Shown here in pieces: positions 25,201 to 34,113 of a DNA stretch of 41,366 nt. Every line of letters starts with the position of its first letter. The first letter of the stretch is position 1. Source of the DNA: Ruminococcus sp. (GTDB lineage Bacteria; Bacillota; Clostridia; Oscillospirales; Ruminococcaceae); assembly GCA_031262225.1 (NCBI GenBank), contig JAISIC010000080.1, positions 1-41,366 on the forward strand. Direction: 5' to 3'. The translations under genes were made by a program, and so were the position numbers. Below the pieces are notes generated by a model, which did no database searches, had not been told where the DNA came from, and worked only from the letters and a program-made list of their open reading frames with translations.

Positions 25201-27720
25201 ATGAGCAAAAACTACCTTAGTTACCCTGCCGAAGAAACTTCATCCGGACTTCGTACCGTATTTCTCTATGCCGCCGCAGAAGATGTAAGCAAGCTTCAAG
25301 CACTCGCCGAAAAAATCGCACACCCCAAAAGCGGAACAAAATGCAGAGTTAAATGGCTCACTCCCGATACGCCTGTTGATGAAACGGACTTGAAAAATGA
25401 ACTTACGTTATCACAGGTTTTGATTGTATATGTTACCAAGTCGCTTCTTGCACATATGCGCGAACAGCTGCCCTTGCCTATTCAGTTTATGCGGGATAAT
25501 CATAAGCCGTATTTCCCAATAGCAGATGTAGCAGAAAATTTAGAAATCTACTGTAAACTCGACAGACCTATCCACGGACTTATGGAAAGCGATGAAGATT
25601 TTGACAACAAGCTCAAAGAGCAACTCAGCAAATATGTACTTGACGAAGAAACACTTGCGGAAATTCGAGAAAAGGGAATTATCAATCAGATTTTTTTGAG
25701 CTATCGAAAAGATGATGTTATTGCCGCGCAGAACCTCATGCGCGAGATACATAATTTCAAAGGCTTTGACGCAATTTCTATTTGGTATGACCGCTTTCTT
25801 GCCGCCGGGAATTTATTTGATAAAGAGATACTTGATGCTCTTGACCAAAGTAGCGCGTTTACAATGGTAATATCGCCGAAAATCACCGCAAAGCGCGAGG
25901 ACGGAAGCAATAACTATGTAGTTGAACATGAATACCCCCGCGCCCATGAAAAAAACAAGCCGATAGTTCCGATTCATCTGCCGAATTACACTTGTAAACA
26001 TGACGATTTGAAATCTGTTTTCAAGGATATCCCGGAGCTTTTGGCGATAGAACAAACCGAGCCGTATCTGCGCTCTATTTTCCCTGACTTGCCGTCGGTT
26101 GATACATATAGCTCTGAACGGTTGTATCTTTTAGGGCGGGCTTATTTGTCGGGGTTCTATTTTGAACAGGATTCAAAAAAGGCTGTGTCTTTACTCAAAA
26201 AGGCGGCGGGGTATGATGATGAGTACGGACTTAAATCGGCAAGAATGTTAGCAGAACTTTATAATTCCGGAGATTTAGAAGACGGCATTAACTATAATGA
26301 GGCACTGAAATGGTATTTGAGAGCTGCTGATGTTGCTGAAAAAATATATGGTGAAGAACATCACGATACCGCTAAATACTATAGCAACATCGCGAAAGTT
26401 TACGTGGATTTAGGCAACTACGACAAAGCTATGGAGTATTATATTAAGTATTTAGAATTATGTGAAAGGTTTTTAGGTAAAGAACATAGTGAAACCGCTA
26501 CGTGCTACAATAACATAGGAGAGGTTTATAAATATAAAGGCAACTATAAACAAGCTCTGGAGTATCATATTAAGGCTTTAGAAATACATGAAAAGACTAT
26601 AGGAATGTGGCATCAGGATACTGCTGCCAACTATAACAATTTAGGTGTGCTTTATGATAAAAAAGGTGACTTTGACAAAGCTTTAGAATATCATTTCAAG
26701 GCATTAGAAGTATATAAAAAAGTTTTCGGAAAAGATGATCCGAACGCCGCAAGAAGCTATAACAACATAGGAATTGTTTATGGTGAAAAAGGCGACTCCG
26801 AAAAAGCTTTGGAATATCAATTCATGGCTTTAGAAATAAGAGAAAATGTTTTAAGCAAAGATCATATGGATATTGCAAATAGCAATCACAACATAGGGAT
26901 GATTTATTGCAATAAAGGATGCTATGACAAAGCACTTGAATATGGTTTCAAGGGTTTGGTAATATGCGAAAAGGTTTTAGGTAAAGAACACCCACTAACT
27001 GCTACATGCTATCACAATATTGGAGGTTATTATAGGTTTAAAGGCGACACTGATAAATCATTAGAGTATAATATCAAAGCTTTAGAAATATTTGAAAAGG
27101 TTTTAGGTAAAGGACATCCAGATACTGCCACGAGCTATGTTCAAATTGGAATTCATTATGATGCTAAAGGTGACAGAGATAAAGCTTTGGAGTATTATTT
27201 AAAGTCTGTAGAGATATTTGAAAAGGTTTTAGGCAAGGAAAACCCTAACGCCGCAACTATCTTTAATCAAATAGGTAAGATTTATTACCATAAAGGTGAA
27301 TACGAAACATCACTGGCTTATTTTTTCAAAAATTTGAAATTGAAAGAAAAATTTTTGGGCAAAATGCATCCGGATACCGCTACGAGCTATAACGACATAG
27401 GAGCTGTTTATTATAAACAAGGTGACAATGTCAAAGCTTTAGAATATTTTAAGCAAGCTTTACCAATTTTCATAGGTGTTTTTGGCGAACAACATCCAGC
27501 AGTACAAACAGTAAAAATTAACATTAACAATATAAATAAGACAATCAGTAGTCAACCTCCGAAAACCAACGAAACGACCTCCACTCATTCAAGTGAACGA
27601 GTTAATAAACCGGTCGCCGAACGAGCGACGGTCAACACTAAACAACTTTCTGAGGTTGATAGTAACAAGCAGAAAAAACCCGAAAGTTGGTTAAAGAGAC
27701 TTTTTAAAAAGTCTGATTGA
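25201..27720 (+). CDS. TIR domain protein with Sel1 and TPR repeats
   Basis: An 839-residue multidomain protein without a signal peptide. Residues about 17-110 form a degenerate TIR-like fold (VFLYAAAEDVSKLQALAEKI, then VLIVYVTKSLL). A full TIR domain at 163-300 has box FLSYRKDD (165-172), IWYDRFLAAG (194-203), TMVISPK and a Glu pair in VVEHEY (E242/E244) at the place of the NADase catalytic Glu. Then come Sel1-like repeats (305-380) and nine TPR units of exactly 42 residues (387-764) with the pattern HPDTATSYNNIG-Y--KGD-DKALEY--KALEI-EKVLGK, and a basic tail. TPR units like kinesin light chain imply protein binding; TIR implies NAD cleavage or nucleotide signalling. An antiphage or stress-sensor role is inferred. 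The DNA is more A+T-rich than the dcw genes. SD CGGAGG. Confidence 0.9.
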   Translation: MSKNYLSYPAEETSSGLRTVFLYAAAEDVSKLQALAEKIAHPKSGTKCRVKWLTPDTPVDETDLKNELTLSQVLIVYVTKSLLAHMREQLPLPIQFMRDNHKPYFPIADVAENLEIYCKLDRPIHGLMESDEDFDNKLKEQLSKYVLDEETLAEIREKGIINQIFLSYRKDDVIAAQNLMREIHNFKGFDAISIWYDRFLAAGNLFDKEILDALDQSSAFTMVISPKITAKREDGSNNYVVEHEYPRAHEKNKPIVPIHLPNYTCKHDDLKSVFKDIPELLAIEQTEPYLRSIFPDLPSVDTYSSERLYLLGRAYLSGFYFEQDSKKAVSLLKKAAGYDDEYGLKSARMLAELYNSGDLEDGINYNEALKWYLRAADVAEKIYGEEHHDTAKYYSNIAKVYVDLGNYDKAMEYYIKYLELCERFLGKEHSETATCYNNIGEVYKYKGNYKQALEYHIKALEIHEKTIGMWHQDTAANYNNLGVLYDKKGDFDKALEYHFKALEVYKKVFGKDDPNAARSYNNIGIVYGEKGDSEKALEYQFMALEIRENVLSKDHMDIANSNHNIGMIYCNKGCYDKALEYGFKGLVICEKVLGKEHPLTATCYHNIGGYYRFKGDTDKSLEYNIKALEIFEKVLGKGHPDTATSYVQIGIHYDAKGDRDKALEYYLKSVEIFEKVLGKENPNAATIFNQIGKIYYHKGEYETSLAYFFKNLKLKEKFLGKMHPDTATSYNDIGAVYYKQGDNVKALEYFKQALPIFIGVFGEQHPAVQTVKININNINKTISSQPPKTNETTSTHSSERVNKPVAERATVNTKQLSEVDSNKQKKPESWLKRLFKKSD
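26359..27492 (+). repeat. Nine tandem 126-bp coding repeats (TPR units)
   Basis: The repeats are exactly 126 bp (42 codons) each, with no insertions or deletions, from codon 387 to codon 764; a partial tenth unit begins at 27493. Units share a protein pattern but differ in DNA, so they are old duplications kept in register. Confidence 0.9.
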
Positions 27721-27750
27721 GCAATAGCAAAACTATATTTATACAAAACG

Positions 27751-27775
27751 AAAGCCCCTCGCAAGGGGGCTTTTT
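27751..27775 (+). terminator. Terminator of the TIR-TPR gene
   Basis: AAAGCCCC (27751-27758) pairs with GGGGCTTT (27766-27773), followed by T residues. Confidence 0.9.
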
Positions 27776-27865
27776 GTTTAAAAAATTAATAATAAAAACA
27801 ATATTTCGTAATAAATATATAGTATACTATTAATAAGTATAAACTACATAACGGCAGATAATGGT

Positions 27866-27890
27866 GTCCGCATTTTTGCGGGCTTTTTTA
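27866..27890 (+). terminator. Second terminator-like hairpin, upstream of the chemoreceptor gene
   Basis: GTCCGC (27866-27871) pairs with GCGGGC (27878-27883), loop ATTTTT, followed by TTTTTT. It lies downstream of a TATACT hexamer (27823-27828, inside the palindrome TAGTATACTA) that has no good -35. It could be an attenuator or the end of a small RNA. The rest of the 229-bp gap is A+T-rich; a TATAAT at 27933-27938 lies only 11 bp before the gene. Confidence 0.6.
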
Positions 27891-27949
27891 TTTTCCAATC
27901 GCGACATTATATAGTATCATATCAAATACTTGTATAATGTGAGAAGAAA

Positions 27950-29647
27950 ATGAAAAATCTGAAAATCGGCTTGAAAATGACCATTCTGACGCTTGTCAGC
28001 TGCACCGCGTTTATTCTGTCCTTTATCCTGACGGATAAAATGTCCGAACCGGCGGAAATCGGCGGCTCTACATACTCTGACATCATCCTTGCTAATGAAC
28101 TCACAGCGGATATACTGCCGCCACCCGAGTATATCATCGAATCGTTCGCTTATGCTCTGCGGCTATATTATACCGAGGACAGTGTCGAAGAAGATGAAAT
28201 CGCCGCAGCAATAACACGCCTTAAAAGCGACTACGATATGCGAAATGTCTACTGGCAGACAGCATTCCCGGAGCAAGATGACTCTGTATATAAAACGTTC
28301 GTAACCGATGCTTATAAATACGGCAGTGACTTTTTTGTCATCGTTTCCGACCGATTGATTCCGGCAGATAAAGCAAACGATGAAGCCGCTATGCGAGAAG
28401 CGATGGATTCTGCCATAGAAGCTTATGAAAATCATCGCGAATGTATTGATCAGACAGTAATATACGCGGCGGATTTTGCCGAGCGAATGACCGTTTCCGG
28501 CGGAGAGATGATAGCAAATCGCGATCGCGGTTTATTGATTGTTCTTGTTGTATCTCTTTTAATTATTGCATTGCTGTGTATAGCTATTTCTGTCAGTGTC
28601 GCAGGCAGTCTTACATACGGAAATAAAGTTATAGGTAAAATCGCGGGCGGAGATTTAAGTATAGTCATTGACGAAAAATACATTTCGCGTGATGAAGCGG
28701 GCGGTATAGTTTTAGGCTTAAAAAACGTATCGGCAATGCTTCGACAGTATAAAGCGTATCTGGGTGAGGTTTCCGACAGCCTTCATGAAATGGCAGACGG
28801 AAATATTAATGTTGCCCTGAAGGAGAAATACACCGGCGATTTTGCCGTTATAAAGACGGCGTTTGAAGAGTTTCAAACCATGTTCGGCGATACGCTTTCC
28901 CGGATTAAGTCTGCCTCAAACGCAGTTGGATCCGGTTCAAAAACCTTCGCAGAAAATTCCGCCGCCCTTGCCGCCGATACAAACACACAAGCGGCTTCTA
29001 TACGCGATCTTTCGGGCAATTCCGAAACGCTGTCAATGATCTCCGAAAGCAATGCAGAGCTGTCCGGCAAAGCCTTAAGCATGATAAACGAAGCCGCATC
29101 GGAAGCGGACAGATGCGGCGAAAATGTTTCGCAGATGTTTGCTTCAATGTCCGAAATCAAAACTATGTCTGACGAAATGGTGAAAACCATAAAAGCTATT
29201 GAAGATATTGCGTTCCAGACAAACATCCTCGCACTCAACGCAAGTGTGGAAGCAGCACGTGCAGGCGAGGCGGGGAAAGGATTCGCTGTGGTTGCTTCCG
29301 AAGTTAGAAATCTTGCAACACGCAGTGCCGAAGCATCGAAAAACACTTCCGATATTATCAACTCGACAGGCGTGAAAATCAGCGACGGCATGAACGTTGC
29401 CGATCGCACAAAAACATCGGTTGAAAGCATACTGTCGCATATTACCTCCGTTTCGGGGTTAATATCCGACCTAAGCGAAACCGCAGAAAACCAGAAAAAG
29501 GAAGTAACCGACATTAACAACAGCGTTTCCGCGATATCGGTAATAATAGATCGCAACAGCACCGCAGCAGAGGAATCCGCTGCTTCCTCCCAAGAACTCA
29601 ATGCTGTAGCGGTTGAACTTATGAATACTGTGGAGCGGTTTAGTTAG
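27950..29647 (+). CDS. Methyl-accepting chemotaxis protein
   Basis: A 565-residue chemoreceptor. A membrane helix at about 8-28 and another at about 187-210 enclose a mostly helical extracytoplasmic sensor of about 155 residues (four-helix-bundle type, ligand unknown). Two HAMP-like segments follow (about 215-255 and 262-300, the second with [18 protein letters not shown]). Then comes the signalling domain, whose hairpin tip [37 protein letters not shown] (written here as several short conserved blocks) is near residues 420-455, where CheA and CheW bind. No C-terminal CheR pentapeptide is present. No che or flagellar genes are nearby. SD is modest (GAGAAG). Confidence 0.93.
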   Translation: MKNLKIGLKMTILTLVSCTAFILSFILTDKMSEPAEIGGSTYSDIILANELTADILPPPEYIIESFAYALRLYYTEDSVEEDEIAAAITRLKSDYDMRNVYWQTAFPEQDDSVYKTFVTDAYKYGSDFFVIVSDRLIPADKANDEAAMREAMDSAIEAYENHRECIDQTVIYAADFAERMTVSGGEMIANRDRGLLIVLVVSLLIIALLCIAISVSVAGSLTYGNKVIGKIAGGDLSIVIDEKYISRDEAGGIVLGLKNVSAMLRQYKAYLGEVSDSLHEMADGNINVALKEKYTGDFAVIKTAFEEFQTMFGDTLSRIKSASNAVGSGSKTFAENSAALAADTNTQAASIRDLSGNSETLSMISESNAELSGKALSMINEAASEADRCGENVSQMFASMSEIKTMSDEMVKTIKAIEDIAFQTNILALNASVEAARAGEAGKGFAVVASEVRNLATRSAEASKNTSDIINSTGVKISDGMNVADRTKTSVESILSHITSVSGLISDLSETAENQKKEVTDINNSVSAISVIIDRNSTAAEESAASSQELNAVAVELMNTVERFS

Positions 29648-29670
29648 GGCAACTGTCAATATTCATAACA

Positions 29671-29712
29671 AAAATTCCCGAAGGCACAGCAGTTGCTTTC
29701 GGGAATTTTGTC
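29671..29712 (+). terminator. Terminator of the chemoreceptor gene
   Basis: AAAATTCCCGAA (29671-29682) pairs with TTCGGGAATTTT (29698-29709), and the stem extends inward through GGCA/TGCT. T-rich tail. Confidence 0.9.
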
Positions 29713-29719
29713 TTTTCTC

Positions 29720-29748
29720 TTGACTAATGTCAATATCTGTGTTATACT
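29720..29748 (+). promoter_or_regulatory. Promoter of the secreted 817-residue protein
   Basis: TTGACT at 29720-29725, a 17-bp spacer and TATACT at 29743-29748, about 40 bp before the start; the SD AAAGGAG follows. Confidence 0.85.
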
Positions 29749-29786
29749 GATTCTATAAGGTCTTTCAAAACAAAAAGGAGACGTTT

Positions 29787-32240
29787 ATGATTAATAAAAA
29801 GAGTTTTCATTTACATACAAAATTTTTCACAGCAATTACCGTTTTGGCGATAGCGTTTTTCATGCTCCCGAGTACAGGTCTTCATATCTCTGCCGAGGAT
29901 GCTATCACGAACACCGACGGTATTATTTCCCCTATCCCGACGTTGTCGACAGACTGGACCGGTATACTTGACATGAAATTTTACCCAAATCAGATTTTTG
30001 ATACTGCAAGAAGAGCTCCCTCCGGCAACGATCCGCACCAAGCAGGTGAACTGTATGTTCTTTATAATTTCCAGACAACCTTACAAGATATTGGCGGCAG
30101 ACCTTCTATGGCTGAATATGAAGCTGACTATCCCGGCGGATACTATAAAATAATCAGACCGCCCTATTTTAATGAAACGACAAAAGAATATAAGCTTGTT
30201 TTCTTTTCGGCAGACGACGAAGAGGTTGTTACTGTAGCGGAGCGATTCATTATCGGCAATCTTTTTAATGAGGGCGTTTTCGGCAACGGCGTGACGGTAG
30301 ACACCGGCTATTTCCTCTTTACAAATACCTCATTATATGAAACTAAAGCAGCGGACGGCGGCGTTAGTTATACTTATGATTTTGAGACGGAAACCGCCGG
30401 CAGACGTTTTGATAGTGAAACCGATGACGACAACTTAGCAAGCGGTATTCTGCTCATAACTCCGCAAGGGTTTAACCAAGCACTTACGGTGATTTACGAT
30501 GCTCAAGTTCCGGTAATAACAAGACAGACGGACAGCATAATCTGTACCCAAAACGGCAGTTCCCTTGTTTCAGTTACCGCAAACTCAACCGATGACGGCG
30601 ATTTAAGCTATCAATGGTACAGCAATACTACAGCAAGCAACGTTTCCGGCAGTTTAATTTCCGGTGCAAATGCTGCAAGCTATTCCCCGTCCACAACCAC
30701 TGCAGGAACGTTTTATTACTATTGTCAAGTTACAAATGCCAATATATATGCTACCGGAGACAAAACCGCTTCGACGGTGTCAGCCGCTGTTACGGTTACT
30801 GTCACCGCGGACGAAGTTCCTGTGGTGCCCGCAGCCCCGGACGTCGGCGACCCGGATAGCGAAGAGGGCGACTCAATCGGTGTGATTGTCTCCGAAGACG
30901 TTGCCGCAACGATTGATGAAACGGGTTTTCAACAGATTTTTGCAGCAGCAGAAAGTTATAGTGAAACTCCGATACTCGAAACACAACAGAATATATATAG
31001 CCCTGCGGACGAAACATTCATCGAAGATAACGCCGGCTATATCGTCATTGAGCTTGTTGTAGAGGAAACGAGCACCGCTCCCGAAGAGATTCAGGCACAG
31101 GCTGAATACAGTGCGGCAGATGTGGTTTTTCCGCTCGATATTTCGATTATAAAAAGCTACTTCAACAGCGACAGTCAATATCTTGACGGTGAAACTATCA
31201 CAGATGCACAGACACCGGCACTGATGGAAATACAGATTACATTGCCGGTCGCCCTTCGCGGCAAATTGCGTTATAAACTCATCCGCAAACACGGAGAGGA
31301 AATAACGGTATTAACAACAGATGAAACTAATCCGGCAAATGAACGCATAGCGGTTTCGGGCAGAACGCTCACAATTTACGCCAAAAAGTTCTCCGACTAC
31401 GTGATTGTTGCCGAAAATAAGCCTGTAACCCCGCCTCCCGCAGAGGTGAATCCGCCGGCTTCTACGCCTTCTTATTCATCTTCTTATAATCCTTATTACA
31501 ACACACCTGTAACCATTCTTCCCCAAATAACCCCGATACCGGCTCCGACATTATCAGAAACGGCATATAAATTCCCGCTTTCCAAATTCATAATTAATCA
31601 AGAGGTTGTAAGGCGTGCCGACATAACAAATGCGACCGGTTCTATGAACGCGAACAGGACGCTTGCTAACCTTCAAGAGGTTTATGAAAACGCTATTGAA
31701 ATTAACGAGGATTTTGATAAGATTACAATTGAAGTGTCAGACGCCGGGCTGATAAGCTATAAGACGTTTGACCGCATTGCGGAGTTTGCCCGTGAAAAAG
31801 ATATAGACGTTATTATTCATGCCGACAACATGAACGGCAAAAAGGTTGCGACAAGGCTTGTTATCGACGCGAAAGAGTATGAAAGAACCAACAAGAGCCT
31901 TTTCCTTAAGGCTGATGTTCTTACAGAGAGCGAAGCGGCGAATCTTATTACAGACGCGATTGAAAACGAATTTGCTGTCCTTCGCTTAAACCAAACAGGC
32001 GATCTTAAGGGACGGATAGAGGTCGATGTTAAGCTTGACATAGAAGATACAGAAAACCTTTCGTTCTATTCATTCAACCCTGAGACAAACAAATATTCAG
32101 CGATCTTCACATGGCGTAAAATTGATAAAAACGGTTACATACATTTTTCCACCGATACCGGCGGTTATATATTGGTTACCGACGGCTATCTGAAAGTTGA
32201 AGGAGACATAGAGGTAGCGGCGGAACCGATAATCGATTAA
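29787..32240 (+). CDS. Large secreted protein with Ig-like domain and Pro-rich linker
   Basis: I do not recognise a full-length family. It has a signal peptide (about 1-36: basic start, hydrophobic core, cut near SAEDA), an N-terminal beta-rich domain (about 37-240), an Ig-like domain (about 245-335; DDGDLSYQWYSN and TFYYYCQVTN are typical of bacterial Ig-like folds), an acidic linker, a beta domain ending in KKFSDYVIVAE (about 360-540), a Pro/Ser/Tyr-rich linker (about 545-590) and a C-terminal domain of about 220 residues. No LPxTG motif, S-layer homology domain or C-terminal helix is visible, so it is either released or held by other means. It has its own strong promoter and terminator and stands as a single-gene unit. 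A surface or adhesion role is a guess. Confidence 0.82.
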   Translation: MINKKSFHLHTKFFTAITVLAIAFFMLPSTGLHISAEDAITNTDGIISPIPTLSTDWTGILDMKFYPNQIFDTARRAPSGNDPHQAGELYVLYNFQTTLQDIGGRPSMAEYEADYPGGYYKIIRPPYFNETTKEYKLVFFSADDEEVVTVAERFIIGNLFNEGVFGNGVTVDTGYFLFTNTSLYETKAADGGVSYTYDFETETAGRRFDSETDDDNLASGILLITPQGFNQALTVIYDAQVPVITRQTDSIICTQNGSSLVSVTANSTDDGDLSYQWYSNTTASNVSGSLISGANAASYSPSTTTAGTFYYYCQVTNANIYATGDKTASTVSAAVTVTVTADEVPVVPAAPDVGDPDSEEGDSIGVIVSEDVAATIDETGFQQIFAAAESYSETPILETQQNIYSPADETFIEDNAGYIVIELVVEETSTAPEEIQAQAEYSAADVVFPLDISIIKSYFNSDSQYLDGETITDAQTPALMEIQITLPVALRGKLRYKLIRKHGEEITVLTTDETNPANERIAVSGRTLTIYAKKFSDYVIVAENKPVTPPPAEVNPPASTPSYSSSYNPYYNTPVTILPQITPIPAPTLSETAYKFPLSKFIINQEVVRRADITNATGSMNANRTLANLQEVYENAIEINEDFDKITIEVSDAGLISYKTFDRIAEFAREKDIDVIIHADNMNGKKVATRLVIDAKEYERTNKSLFLKADVLTESEAANLITDAIENEFAVLRLNQTGDLKGRIEVDVKLDIEDTENLSFYSFNPETNKYSAIFTWRKIDKNGYIHFSTDTGGYILVTDGYLKVEGDIEVAAEPIID

Positions 32241-32244
32241 AAAA

Positions 32245-32264
32245 AAGCCCCCGCAAGGGGGCTT
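32245..32264. terminator. Bidirectional terminator, strong on the minus strand
   Basis: AAGCCCCC (32245-32252) pairs with GGGGGCTT (32257-32264), loop GCAA. On the minus strand it is followed by a run of eight T, closing the eight-gene minus block; on the plus strand the tail TTAAATTA is weaker. Confidence 0.9.
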
Positions 32265-32311
32265 AAATTAAACAAATAAATTAGATAGATAAATATTTTC
32301 GCGGTAAATTA

Positions 32312-32920
32312 TTACCAGCCGGAAATCTTTGAAACAACCCCTTTTTCGATTTCATAGACAGTATCACATAAAAGTGAGATATCTTTTGTCGAATAGGAGG
32401 CGATGAGTATCGTTTTGCCGCTTTCACCCAGTGATCGTAGGTATTCGCTCATATCAGAGGTTCCCTCTTTTGCGATATAAACATCGGGGTTCACCATGAT
32501 CGCGTACGCAAGAGTAAGTCTTTGACGCATTCCGAGAGAATATCTGTTTACGGCAAGCTTTAACCCGGGAGCAAGCCCGACCATTTCCATGGCTTTCTTT
32601 ATCTGCTCGGGAGAAGCAACGCGTTTTTTGCCTGTCATCAATTTGAGGTTCTTATATCCGCTGTAAGCGGGGATAAAATCGGGCGTTTCGATGGCAACGC
32701 CTAAGCTGTCGGGAAAATCAGAGTCCGTTTCGCTGTCGTTTATGTCTTCGACTGTCGGGTAAATAAGCCCGCAGATACATTTCATCAGCATCTTCTTGCC
32801 GTTTTTGTTCCGACCGACAAGACCGTGAATTTTTCCCGATTCAAACTTTATGTTAGAATTATTAAGTACGAACTTTTCTCTTTTTGCCAACATTGAATCA
32901 TCAACGGTTATAACAATCAT
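32312..32920 (-). CDS. ABC transporter-type ATPase with degenerate catalytic motifs
   Basis: A 202-residue protein with the fold pattern of BcrA/CcmA-type ATP-binding subunits (KIHGLVGRNKNGKK, then VAIETPDFIPAYSGYKNLKLM and YSLGMRQRL), but the catalytic motifs are altered. The Walker A loop is G36-R-N-K-N-G-K-K43, with Lys in place of the usual Ser/Thr after the Lys. The Walker B region reads V-Y-I-A-K-E152-G, with Lys where the Mg-binding Asp belongs. The H-loop His is Tyr176 (ILIASYS). The signature LSGG-like motif S128-L-G-M-R-Q is kept. No permease gene is nearby. It begins 9 bp after the small secreted protein gene and is the last gene before a strong terminator. It may bind nucleotide without turnover, or be decaying; it may have been recruited as a regulatory subunit. 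Confidence 0.85.
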   Translation of the reverse strand: MIVITVDDSMLAKREKFVLNNSNIKFESGKIHGLVGRNKNGKKMLMKCICGLIYPTVEDINDSETDSDFPDSLGVAIETPDFIPAYSGYKNLKLMTGKKRVASPEQIKKAMEMVGLAPGLKLAVNRYSLGMRQRLTLAYAIMVNPDVYIAKEGTSDMSEYLRSLGESGKTILIASYSTKDISLLCDTVYEIEKGVVSKISGW

Positions 32921-32929
32921 TCTGCCCGC

Positions 32930-33334
32930 TTATTGAAATGTTCTTGTAATTTCGCGATGAATGGTTTCGGTACCGCCAGTGGTGCTTGTTATAACTGCAT
33001 CAACACTGAGAGTATATGTTCCCGGTCCGCCGGCGTATGAACCGGAATAATACCACCAACGACCATAAGCCGTTGACGAATGACTTTGTGCAGGATTGCT
33101 GTTTTTGGTTAATGTGCAAGTCGCATTGATTGAATCACATTGCGGACTTCCGGATACATCGCATACCCACGATACCGTCCCGCTGTTATACGTCAACACT
33201 AAAGCAACATTATCCGTATACAGCCATAAAGGACCTATGCCGATGGGGGGAGAAGCTTCTACAGGTGTTGAAAATACTGTCGGCGTCACAATGAGAGATA
33301 AGCAGATTAATGCGGCAATGAGTTTTTTAAACAA
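32930..33334 (-). CDS. Small secreted protein, probable TTG start
   Basis: No family recognised. The best start is TTG at 33334, six bases after GGAGGC, giving a signal peptide beginning (M)FKKLIAALICLSLIV and a 134-residue precursor. An ATG at 33355 is in frame, but it overlaps the SD and would place seven residues before the basic start. The signal is cleaved near VEASPP, leaving about 105 residues rich in Ser, Thr, Gly and Trp with two Cys pairs that could form disulfides (WVCDVSGSPQC, then ATC). A small beta-sandwich is likely. It lies 92 bp after the anti-sigma gene and 9 bp before the ABC ATPase gene, so it may be a product controlled by the sigma factor. Confidence 0.75.
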   Translation of the reverse strand: MFKKLIAALICLSLIVTPTVFSTPVEASPPIGIGPLWLYTDNVALVLTYNSGTVSWVCDVSGSPQCDSINATCTLTKNSNPAQSHSSTAYGRWWYYSGSYAGGPGTYTLSVDAVITSTTGGTETIHREITRTFQ

Positions 33335-33426
33335 GGAAACGCCTCCAAACGACATAATTAGAGTTAATTCACTATTAAATATAACGTTTGAGCGGCGAAA
33401 ATTTGTATTGCAATTATAAGTAAATT

Positions 33427-34113
33427 TTATGTCACATTTTTAGCTATTTTAAGTAATTCATCAGTATTGATTACGCCGAAAATGCAAAATAGCTGTTCTC
33501 CGTTATCCCATAATACTGTAGATGAAAGTGTTTTATCATATGATTCAAATACATGGTATATAGTTCCATCATCATGCAGTTGTGAGTATTCAGCATCTTC
33601 ATTATTCACCGATATGTTGCCATTAATTAATGCATACTGAAATTTAATGTATTGGTTTTTGTCGTTGACATATGCCGCAGAATAGTATTCCTTTTCCCTA
33701 ACTTCAGATGCAAGTGTAAATCCTTCGGGAATATATCCGAGTGTCCGGTGCTTAAATTCGCCGTCGGCATCTGTCGGCTCGCCTGAAAAGTCAGTATAAT
33801 GTTCTGTCCGGTTTTGAATTGCTCCGATAACAGCGGCACGAACTTCGGGAACGGTCAGCAGCACGCCGCCGACAACGATGAAAAATGCGGCAGCGGTTGC
33901 GGCGATGCGGCGTGTCCATGCGAAAATCTTCACACGAAGTTCACGCTTTTCGTCACCTTGAATAAGCTTTTCCATTTTAATAATATGTTCATGCGAATAC
34001 TCAATCGGTTCATTGCTGTCGAGGTCTTCCTCAAGATTTTTCTGACAGTTGTCCTTTACCGCCTGTGCAAATAGTGATTCGGTATAGTCATCACTAAACA
34101 TACGTTCAATCAA
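33427..34113 (-). CDS. Membrane anti-sigma-like protein with DUF4367-type sensor domain
   Basis: A 228-residue bitopic protein. About 75 cytoplasmic residues (acidic, with no zinc-binding HxxxCxxC motif) lead to one membrane helix (about 85-105, IAATAAAFFIVVGGVLLTV), then an extracytoplasmic domain whose RTLGYIPEGFTLASE, NEDAEYSQL and LLKIAKNV pattern matches the DUF4367 sensor domain as I know it. Its ATG overlaps the stop of the sigma factor gene by four bases (ATGA), so the two are translationally coupled. This is the usual arrangement of an ECF sigma factor and its membrane-bound inhibitor; what it senses is unknown. Confidence 0.85.
   Translation of the reverse strand: MIERMFSDDYTESLFAQAVKDNCQKNLEEDLDSNEPIEYSHEHIIKMEKLIQGDEKRELRVKIFAWTRRIAATAAAFFIVVGGVLLTVPEVRAAVIGAIQNRTEHYTDFSGEPTDADGEFKHRTLGYIPEGFTLASEVREKEYYSAAYVNDKNQYIKFQYALINGNISVNNEDAEYSQLHDDGTIYHVFESYDKTLSSTVLWDNGEQLFCIFGVINTDELLKIAKNVT

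Noticed and set aside
26359-27492. Periodic 126-bp repeats taken as a possible CRISPR or satellite array
   Set aside because: They are codon-phased TPR units that vary in sequence; there are no identical repeats with unique spacers.
28873-29601. 242-codon minus-strand frame inside the chemoreceptor gene
   Set aside because: Mirrors the regular helical coding of the signalling domain; no independent support.
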